The translations under genes and the position numbers were made by a program. Positions 55,430 to 64,000 of a stretch of DNA of 64,000 bases are shown here, piece after piece. The notes under the pieces were generated by a model. It was given only the letters and a program-made list of their open reading frames with translations, was not told the origin of the DNA and searched no databases. How positions within the stretch are numbered: the stretch's first letter is position 1; each line of letters begins with the position of its first letter. The DNA comes from Lepisosteus oculatus (Eukaryota; Chordata; Actinopteri; Semionotiformes; Lepisosteidae), in assembly GCF_040954835.1 (NCBI RefSeq), contig NC_090706.1, forward strand, positions 21,585,148 to 21,649,147, given 5' to 3'.

Positions 55430-58400
55430 AATAATTTAGCCCTTACGGGACACGTAGCATCTTGTCTCTTAAAATTTTACAAGGAAGACTCTAATTGCTT
55501 GAAGATCAGACTTTTCATCACAAAAAGGTTCCAGAGACACTTAATTTGGAACAGTGGTTCTATGCCAGATATATGACTAGGGACATATTATTTATCAGCC
55601 TTTGCTGCAGTAAGCAATAAATGAAATAAGAATGGGCAAAATTTTAAGGTATGGTCATGGTCTCCACTATGAGTGGAGTGAAGATGAATCATCTTTATAA
55701 GTGAAGTATTCATCTTTATAAGAGCTAGCTTTTAAATCACCATAATTTTTTTAAACAGGGAAACCCCCTTGCTCTCTGTTGAGTCTGTACACTGACTAAA
55801 GCTCTGTTCTCAGAGCTTAATATTTATATTTACCCTAAAAAATGAGGGATGATGAAATGAAAGAAACAAGGGCATTTTTGTTCCTCATTCTTCATGTGAA
55901 GATTCCTGAAACAGAAGTGCATTAACTTTGAAGGAGGGTTTGCTCCCTCTTGTGGCTTTAAGTGGAACTACGACTTTTTTAACTTTGTCTCAGTGGTTAA
56001 ATTCACTTAACTATTCCATCCCACAATAAATAAACCCCTCTGGAATCTAACTTCTCCTAATTTACACTTCCACTAACAAGAAACCAAAGTAAGCATTGTC
56101 TGTTTAAATGCTACCATCTATACCACTTTCTCAGTAAATCAGTTCAACATTGAACTTTGGTTTTTTTTAGACTGACAACAACTAGAGACAAAGCAGGAAA
56201 TATTGCCCACACAGCTGCAAGAAGCACTTGAGTATACATCTCCAACATTATTACTATGTTAGTGACATGCATCTAGTAACAGCAGATACATTACAGGCGA
56301 AGGAATGCTCTATTTGTTCTTAGAAGATGCTGACAAAGAAGTCTGCCCACAAAATTGCTCTTTTCATATTTTATTTTTCACCAATATGTTAATTCTAGCA
56401 AGGTTCATCCTTAAGCAACAGCCCATAATTACTAAACTGCACAAATGCAATTACACAAATGTTTTAAAAGGGTAAGCAAAAAGGGTAAGAAAATCACTTT
56501 TATTTCAAAATTAATTTTAATAAAGAAATATGGTGTCTTTTCTAAACAGGTGTGTGGTGAAATTATAACTAATTTTATCTATTTGTAAACTAGGTGCTCA
56601 TATAGTTATACATGTAGCTGGAACATGCATGAAGTTCATGTGACTCACAAGGACAGCAGATAATGAAGAACCTTTGAAGTCTTTTAAAGAGATAGTTCCA
56701 CCTCATTTCACCATTCAGCTTCAAGGACAATTTATTTAGTACATAAAATGGAAGATTATTTCTGGCATAAAACATGATTGCATGTCTGTATTTCTTTCCC
56801 AAATATTATTTAAGTCTATTTTTTAAATCCACTTTTCAAGTTGAAGTAGACATGAATGAAAACACAAATATTCGCACACATCAAGAATTCCACACATATT
56901 TGAGGATGTATTAAAATATTAAAATGCTGACTCCTGCCTACCCAGACATGGTTTAGTTAATAAAAGATTACTGAAAAGCTGTGATGAAGAAATACAGTAA
57001 AGCCATCTCTCTTTCTCTGACCTACAATAAAACAAACAGGGCTGCAACATTGTTCCCCAGTTCAAACATGTAATGACAATACCATATTGAAAAGATACAA
57101 CAATACGTAAAATAATCCAGTGTCATGATACCAAGAAAACCACATTTACAAAACATTATACTTTCAACCTAACATTACAATATGAATTACAATCAGAAAA
57201 GATGTCTAAAAACTAATATAGCTCTACAGGTTTTAAAAATATTTTGGCATATTTTGTATTAAAAGTGTGCTATCAGAATGATTATATTGTACACTAAAAA
57301 TACACTGTATATTTCTATAATACTCTTATATAAAACTATCTTTACAATGCAGTACCAGCTGATGACTCAGTAAGGCTCTCGTTCTACAGCTCTTGTGACA
57401 GGTTGCTGTTTAACAACAGGTATTGTTATATTTAATTTCTTCTCCCAGGTCTCTGTAATTATAGTGGCTTTGTGCTCACTTTTACATCACTGCCTAGGCT
57501 CTTGCCTAAAAAACCACGACAATGTGTCACTGTTTAGCAATGCAAAGCAACCCAACGTCTTTTACTGTGCAAAATAAGCCTTCCATTACAGTGGTTTTAA
57601 TTCTGATTTATCTACTACATGGTTTTTATTTGGCTTAAACTTGAGTTTTTTCAATATTGTCACAAAGACAGACTGAATCCTGGATTAAACAAGGACTGAA
57701 AAGTAGAACATTGAAAATGTCATTAACACAGATACATATATGCCCTATACATGTACACATTACTAACCTTCTTCTGCATCACGGAACACTGGAGTCTGAT
57801 GCCCACAAACGTGTTTGCATTGCTTTTATTCCAAAAAAGAAGCTCTTCCAACGGCAGCAGCAAATATCTATTTTGGCACTCATGTCTGCATTGCAGTTCC
57901 CATTTTACTCTCCAAAAGACTTGTTTTTGTTGCAAAAACTAATTTCCCCCTTAGACAGATTTTCCAAAATTAAGAAAGTAAAGATTAAAATGAACCCTTC
58001 AATTTTAAAAGAAAAAAAACAACTACTATTTCACAGAATGCAGGTCAAAGTCACTTACTGTAACTCTACCAGTCTCTAAAGAATATTGTTATTTCCATGG
58101 GGTTAAAGATGAGGTCAGAGTTTTTAGCTATATTCCCAGTTCATGAAATTAACAAGAATGTTGCACAGGTGTTCGCTATACCTATAAGGAACCTTTGCAA
58201 CTAATGCAACAATAAATCACAGGACCCTAAAACAGGATGCCAGGGTAATGTAACATTCAACCAAAAAGCATCTAAGTAGTGTCCCATATCTCCTCTTGTT
58301 CTTCACAGTAATTTGATCATCAGTTTGGAAACTACAGTACCAACGAATCAGGCATCATACTGCTGTCACTTAATAAAAAGCAGCAATTTATACCAAAGCA

Positions 58401-60243
58401 GACCTAAAAATATTTTTTTAACTGTAAAACCATCTCCTGTTTCTTTTATAAAGTATGCACACAGTAGTCAGTAAGAAAGGTAAACATCTTCTGGACATCT
58501 GAATTGTCACTTGACCCTTGATTAAATGTGTAAAAGGAAAGCATTTAAGGAAAAAGCTTGAATTCTAAGAATTTATTCTCTTCAAAAATTAGTCTGACCA
58601 TGGAGTTTCTGAACATCTTGCCTGATAACTGGGAACTTTATAGCTTCCATGAAATGGAGAAACAGAAAGCTTCTCCGGATACTTTGAAAACCTCAAACTA
58701 CAAACCTTTTAATTCCCTGCAATGGAAAAAAATACTGGTTTGTTTGGTTTGATTTTTGCATCTTTTCAAAAGATTATGACCAGGCACTAATTAACAAACT
58801 AAAAAACAAAGTCAATCAGGGTTCTCAGCATTGAAGAAACTTCTACCACCAGCAACCACTGATATATTCAATACTAATAAATTATTAATAAAATATCAAC
58901 TTAATATTGGAGAAATTAAAAAGTAATTATTAATGGCTATCGAAGTCTAATACACAGTGACAGCATGTGTCACTCCATATGATACCGTTGGATTCCAAAA
59001 AAAGGCCAAGAAATACAGCATCTTTTCAACACAACAAGCAGTTTACATGCGATTGAGGACTGAAAAGAACTGGGACTGGCGCCCTGCCACCAGCTGGTCT
59101 TGTTTTTAAAACTAATATAAAACTAATGGATGACTACTTAAAAAAAAAAGTTAGAGTTAAACAACAGTTATTTTCCAGACATGGACCAAGGCATTTTCTG
59201 AGGTAACTGTTACATTCACTTTGTTCTTTCTTCAAAAATGTTTTAGAGTTGTGCCAGCTTGTAGCAATTGTTTCCTATCATTTGGTGTTTGCAGATTTTT
59301 CCTATTCAAGTTTTATTGGACTCTCTGATTCACTCTGGTTTAGTTTGTCTGAAACTAAACGTGAAACATTAGATTTATTAAAGCTGCAAAAAGATGCCTG
59401 ACTTTTTTAGACTGATAACATTTTATAATATTTAGTCTTCTCTTCAAATGAAGAATACAGTAAATCCTGGTTCATGGCATTGGAGTTTGACTTTCTTGAT
59501 AGACTGAAAAGCTGAATCAGAAAAACAATAAAAAAGGAGCCATTAAAGTTTTTACTTCATTATAAGGTATAAGTTTGTGAAATAATCACGCGTAGGGGAC
59601 CAATATTCCAAAAACGTACATCCCAGCATGAATTAGTCAAGTGCAGAGGCCAACTGTATTTTTTAGTAAATTTAACTATTAAAGTTTTAAGCAGACTCAA
59701 TGACTCTCCGTTAAAACCAGGGTTCAGAATGAGAACTTAGTAAATGGTAAACTACCTACTGCTTCCATGTACAGTATTGTGTTTTTTCCAGTTCCTTATA
59801 GACGTTCAATTGTTCTTCACCCATTTTACTGTAGGATAAAACAATAAGACATCTCCTATCCTTTAGGCCCTGCCTAAAGCTGACTCATGTACAGGCAACT
59901 GAAATGTCAAACCTTCCTTTTAGACAAAAACAGATCAACACAACCTACTCAATTGAAAAAGCAGCCAGCCGGGAAAGATGCAAGTTTTCATTCAAATTAA
60001 TGCTCATTCAAGATTAACTGGAGGACGTCACCAGGTAGTGGAATAGAAATCTCTACAAAGAGTCTAATTTCTTTATATGTTCAGTTGGTAGTTCATTCAC
60101 CAGCAATTCGTGTTATTTTACTAAGGATCAAGTGGTGACAAGTTGAAAAAAGAAAGGTCTTCACACAGGAACCTGGAACAAGGCGAGGTGAATGGCTGGC
60201 GAATGGCACGGCTCTCCTCCAGAGTCCAAACCGATGACCACAG
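55430..60243. other. AT-rich stretch, includes the unmeasured 3' UTR of gipc1
   Basis: No coding family was recognised in the short frames here (for example 57657-58079 and 58558-58752). On the minus strand the sequence directly below 60244 is the gipc1 3' UTR. The first canonical AATAAA signal I could find reading down from the stop is at 59374-59379, but its use is not shown. Confidence 0.35.
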
Positions 60244-60395
60244 CTATACTCTTCCCACCTTGGCGTCCCCGATGGCTCCCCACACATCAAACACAAACTC
60301 ATCAGGAAACGCAAAATCTCCCAGTGTCTCATCGAGCGCTTCTGCAAATTCGTCCGGGTTCCTCTTGTCCTTTCCTAGCTCTACCATCGTGGCCG
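60244..60395 (-). CDS. gipc1: gipc1 last coding exon, GH2 end and stop
   Basis: The acceptor CTGTTCAG is followed by AATMVELGKDKRNPDEFAEA, then LDETLGDFAFPDEFVFDVWG and AIGDAKVGRV, with a TAG stop at 60244-60246. The frame joins exactly to the upstream exon (G plus CG). Confidence 0.94.
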
Positions 60396-63088
60396 CTGAA
60401 CAGAGGAACATCATCAGTTAGAAGGACAAGCAAAGTCTATTTCATTAACATATAGTGGGGTCTATCCCAGCTATGCTTTATTAACTAGGTAATTTCTACT
60501 TAATTTCAGTTTCTTAAAAGAGGGAGCAGCAAGTTTCTAAGAATTACCAAGGCACATCAAATTCAGCCTTCTACCATTACAATCAAGAAACACACTGAAA
60601 ATTACTTTACAGACATTTGATCTTTATAATATGGTAACCTGACTTTTTTTAGCTCAATGCCAAATGCTATTAAAACTATTCAAATTGGCAAACAGTCATT
60701 AAGGCAGATAACTTTATTTAGAACAGAGAAACATAATTCTAGTCCTTGATACCAAGAAACCAACCTTGACATATTTTCCAAACTATTAGTTCAATTAAGT
60801 AATTAAAAATTTGCCTATCCCTCTTACGTATCTTATTATTTAACTTTTATTCCTTCGCCTGTATGTATGAACATCAATTAGTGCCTGGTCTATGTAACAA
60901 AAGGTATTTTATAATAATTATTTGCTTACAATTGAAGCCCTCAATGTTTATCGGTGTCTCATATAAGGAAGACATCCTAACCCACTAGTAGAGGCTGATT
61001 TGAGAACAATTGCAATTGCAAGTGCAATTTAACAGTAAGTCATCAATGGGTAATATTAATTGCACACCCATTTCCATCTTTCCATCCCTACATAAGCTGT
61101 AGACAACTTGTACAAAATATAATACAAGGCTAACTGTAGATGGAGATATGAGAGGATTTTGGATCACAAGAGACACTCAAAGGATCACATCTTGTGTACC
61201 ATGAACTCAGATTTCCTTCACAAAAGACAGTGAAAAAACTCAACATCTGCAGTTAGGTAAGACATCTGATTAGGAACTCAATCTGACAACAGTCATTGTG
61301 ACCCATAAGATTTTAAAGATATGCAATACTAACAGCAGCTTTTAGCAAACAGCTCATGGCATTTCATAACTGCATTGAGAAGCAGAAGCACTCACCCAGC
61401 TCACAATCTCGAATTCCCATGTAGCTCTCCAAAAGGTCATCTACCTTCTCAATGGCTTTCTCTTCAAAAGCAGATGGCTGGAAAACACAAGAAGAGATAT
61501 TCTCATCTCTGCAAGAGGCTCCTATTTGCACCAACATTCTGTAATCAACATCCATTTTTTCCCCACCTTAAAATCTCTTTATGCACAAGGTTGTGGAAGC
61601 GCGGATCAAGCTACTCTTCTACGTGGCTGAAGCCAATAGCCTGGCTTCTTTCAAGAAACAGTTAGATGAGATTCTCGGATCAAATAACTAGCAAACCATG
61701 TGTCCGATGAACTCTCTGTCCAACAGACCTCATTAAATCTGGTTTATATTGTAATAAAGACCTTCATACTGCATACTGTGGGCAACTAATCTCTAGTTGT
61801 ACTGTTTTCTGCACTTGCGTTGTCTTGGGTTTCAGAAAATACCTGCTATTGGTAAACAGTCATGTTTAGTCGCTCAAGAAAGATGGTCATCTCAGAACAT
61901 GCTGAGCAGATCTTCAGGTTTTTAAAGCCTGTATTACAGTTATGCAGTTTAACAAAGAACTTCAGTTAATTTATAGAAACATCTGGAAAATCTTCTTATC
62001 ACTTTGTATTAAAAGACACAAAAACTCATAATCCAGGTTCTGAATGATCTCTCGCACAGTTCCAAAGCATAAAAAACTGAAAGGACAATTTTCACAAATG
62101 GCAACTAGTTGACTGCAATGTCAAATTGGATACAATTATGTAGTTGGGAGAAATATAGTTTTCCCCAGTAATATGATAAGAACAGACTAATGAAAGGTAA
62201 AAAATGTCATCCTTTCTGTTTTTCTTGTTTTAGGTTTTAGGTTTTAGGTTTTGTTGCAGGTGTCTATGTGGTCCATTCGTTAGAAGAAAACAAATGGATT
62301 ATGTTTAACAAGGTATTTTACCCACAAAAGCTGGTGCCTTGTGTCATGAAGCTTAAGTTTGGTCACAAATGAACTTTACAATAGGATAAAAATAGAACAT
62401 GCAAGTCATCTGTAATGGTACAGTACAAGCTGGGAAAAAAAGGACATCACAAGTACAAATCACGCAAATGTGTGTGGAGTTTGCACATTCTCTGCAGGTC
62501 TGTATAGGATTCCTCCCACCACCCACAGATATGATGGCTAGGTTAATTGTAGAGCTGGACCAAGGTGTTTTCAGGATAGACAGAATACAAGTCACTACAT
62601 AAAGAGGGGTGGGTGTCTGGAGCAAGCGAGTCATGCTTTAGATTTGTTAAGAAACAACTGGATGGAAGCACCTGAGTGGCTTAAAAACCGTAAAGAACCT
62701 TTTTCAGCCCTCCAGCCAATGATCCATACTGTATGTCACTAAAGCCGAAGTTAGATTATGTGCTGCTCCTTCAAATTCCATCAAGTGCATGGAAGAGTGT
62801 AACAATTTAAAGGACGAATGGCTCCAGCAGGCAAGAAAAGTAATTCTTGGAAGCTGATTCTAAAACAGGCAGTTCTAAACAGGGCATTTTATTCCAGGGT
62901 AGTGAGGTGTAAATTTCCACTTTTTCAGCGAAGGCAGACACAGCACTCAAGAGTGACCCCTGTCCTTCAACTCACCAGATCCTCCACAGTCGCAGGACCT
63001 TTGGAGCGCAGACGCAGCGTTCCCCGACCCGTTCCCAGCTGGGAGGCAGAACTTGATCTGCCACCTCCCGATCGCTGGCTGATCATGT
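60244..63088 (-). CDS. gipc1: GIPC1 C-terminal part (last three coding exons)
   Basis: Three minus-strand exons joined by GT/AG introns encode the end of a GIPC PDZ-domain adaptor. The exons are 62976-63088, 61396-61477 and 60244-60395. GIPC proteins have a GH1-PDZ-GH2 layout; the GH2 part encoded here recruits myosin VI and links PDZ-bound receptors to endosomal traffic. Diagnostic blocks are MISQRSGGGRSSSASQLGTG, KAIEKVDDLLESYMGIRD, ATMVELGKDKRNPDEFAEAL and FPDEFVFDVWGAIGDAKVGR. The NPDEFAEALDE and DAKVGR blocks fit GIPC1 better than GIPC2 or GIPC3 as I recall them. The final residue is Val where mammals have Tyr. The PDZ and GH1 exons must lie beyond 64000. No stop or frameshift was seen, so this copy appears functional. 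Confidence 0.92.
61396..61477 (-). CDS. gipc1: gipc1 exon, GH2 start
   Basis: The 82-bp exon has acceptor TTTTCCAG and donor GTGAGT. It encodes PSAFEEKAIEKVDDLLESYM, then GIRDCEL plus one base completed by the next exon to Ala. This is the first helix region of the GH2 domain. The Cys in RDCEL replaces a residue that is Thr in the mammalian GIPC1 I recall. Confidence 0.94.
61575..61695 (+). repeat. LINE tail-like fragment in gipc1 intron
   Basis: The plus strand reads VVEARIKLLFYVAEANSLA, then SFKKQLDEILGSN and a stop. This resembles the ...SLASFKKQLDEILG type ends of fish LINE ORFs. Short and isolated. Confidence 0.4.
62465..62600 (+). repeat. SINE body fragment in gipc1 intron
   Basis: TGTGTGGAGTTTGCACATTCTC and TTCCTCCCACCACCCACAGATATG, followed by GGTTAATTG, mark the middle part of the recurrent SINE. 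Confidence 0.6.
62976..63088 (-). CDS. gipc1: gipc1 exon, linker after PDZ
   Basis: The 113-bp exon has acceptor TTTTCCAG and donor GTGAGT. It begins with two bases of an Asp codon, then encodes MISQRSGGGRSSSASQLGTG, followed by RGTLRLRSKGPATVEDL, and ends in phase 0. The Ser/Gly-rich linker followed by RGTLRLRS-GPATVE is characteristic of GIPC1. Confidence 0.93.
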
Positions 63089-63394
63089 CTGGAAAACAAA
63101 GTCCCACAAGCTCTTCAGTTTCTGTTCTGCACACTGCCTAACTGTAGGCCAAGCAGTTTCTAACATGTGTTGCATGCGTGATTTTTGAGGCCTTACAAGT
63201 GCACAGGTCACTTTCACAGCAAGCTACATCTCAAAGCTCTGGTCAAAGATTATGTAGTTCTGGACTCCAGACCAAAGTGTCACAGGTTCATCAAAGATGA
63301 GCCAAGCAACATATTAATCAATTATGATGATGAAAATACTAAAATAACCTCAAAAACACAATTCACTTCATAATTATTAAAATGATTAAAATCA

Positions 63395-64000
63395 AAATTG
63401 AAAAACCTTTGGGTTATATTCGATTCTGGCTTAACATTTGACCCACATGTACAGCATACTGTCAAAACATCTTTTTTTCACCTTACAAATATCGCAAGAC
63501 TACACCCTATGCTATCATTAACCGTGTCTGAAAAGGGGATCAACATATTTGTATTCTCTTGAATTGACTACTGCAATGCTCTGCTCTCTGGGGTATCTAA
63601 ATCTACTCTGAACAAACTGCAGTATGTCCAAAATTCAGCAGCCAGAATCCTGACCAGGTCTAGTGCAAGTGTTCACATTACACCTATTCTGGAGTCCTTG
63701 CACTGGCTTCCGGTCAAATTCCACGTAGACTTTAAAATCCTTATGCTCACCTATAAGGCTTTACATGGCTTGGCACCTCAATACCTGTCTGAACTTTTAT
63801 CGACCTACTCCCCACCTCGCAACCTCCGCTCTTCAAATTCTGCCCTCCTTACTGTCCCCAAGCCCGTCTACATTGTATGGGCGACAGGGCCTTCTCCTGC
63901 TATTCCCCCAAGCTCTGGAACTCTTTGCCCAAGGAGAGTCACCTTCTCTTAACTCCTTCAAATCCAGACTCAAAACCTTCTTCTTCAGAAAAGCCTTTAC
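63395..64000 (+). mobile_element. LINE ORF2 C-terminal fragment, runs off the right edge
   Basis: Frames give FDSGLTFDPHVQHTVKTSFF, HLTNIARLHPMLS, FSIDYCNALLSGVSKSTLNK (interrupted by a stop), LQYVQNSAARILTRS, HWLPVKFHVDFKILMLTYKA, LHGLAPQYLSELLSTYSPPR, and later GDRAFSCYSPKLWNSLPKES. This is the post-RT domain of a LINE group very common in fish. It lies just upstream of the gipc1 exon at 63088, in the intron, and is antisense to the gene. Confidence 0.8.

Noticed and set aside
57657..58079. 140-residue frame
   Set aside because: Lys/Gln/Ser composition typical of AT-rich DNA, with no motif and no splice-supported extension.

Overview
The window looks like nuclear DNA of a ray-finned fish. 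It is AT-rich, has spliced genes with canonical GT/AG introns, and is crowded with fish-type interspersed repeats: L2-like LINEs, tRNA-derived SINEs, a chromodomain Ty3/gypsy element, a gypsy relic with integrase ahead of reverse transcriptase, and a possible DIRS relic. The repeats would suit an early-branching ray-finned fish, but the species cannot be fixed from sequence alone. No prokaryotic operon, CRISPR array, rRNA or convincing tRNA gene was seen.

Layout. 1-520: broken hAT-like (ZBED5/SCAND3-type) transposase. 544-4680: decayed Ty3/gypsy relic in the order protease, integrase, RT, RNase H, with possible 5' LTR and primer-binding site, followed by SINE-type repeats. 5.2-11.7 kb: mostly featureless, with a possible DIRS-like RT remnant at 8.5 kb. 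11.77-13.31 kb: 5'-truncated L2-like LINE. 14784-20324: complete minus-strand chromovirus (sushi-like) with 436-bp LTRs and a perfect 5-bp target duplication, its gag start region split by a different, solo LTR. 22935-39834: six-exon TRIM35/A33-like gene on the minus strand, now a pseudogene, with LINEs and composite repeats in its large intron. 37.5-38.1, 42.8-43.1, 43.1-46.15 and 46.15-46.8 kb: LINE fragments. One LINE is split by a 1372-bp LTR-like insertion with a 4-bp target duplication. 50.1-51.96 kb: second copy of the composite repeat seen at 30.8-32.5 kb, then a perfect 100-bp tandem duplication. 52-60.2 kb: no recognised gene apart from repeats. 60244-63088: the last three coding exons of gipc1 on the minus strand; the gene continues past the right edge. 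63.4-64.0 kb: another LINE fragment.

The only gene here that looks functional is gipc1, represented by its GH2-encoding 3' end. The TRIM locus keeps all its splice sites but has a stop codon and a frameshift. The rest is mobile-element history: nested insertions, target duplications and truncations give relative ages. No new cellular system is evident. The most informative structures are the nested LTRs, the LTR-like insert in the LINE, the composite repeat and the inverted LINE pair.
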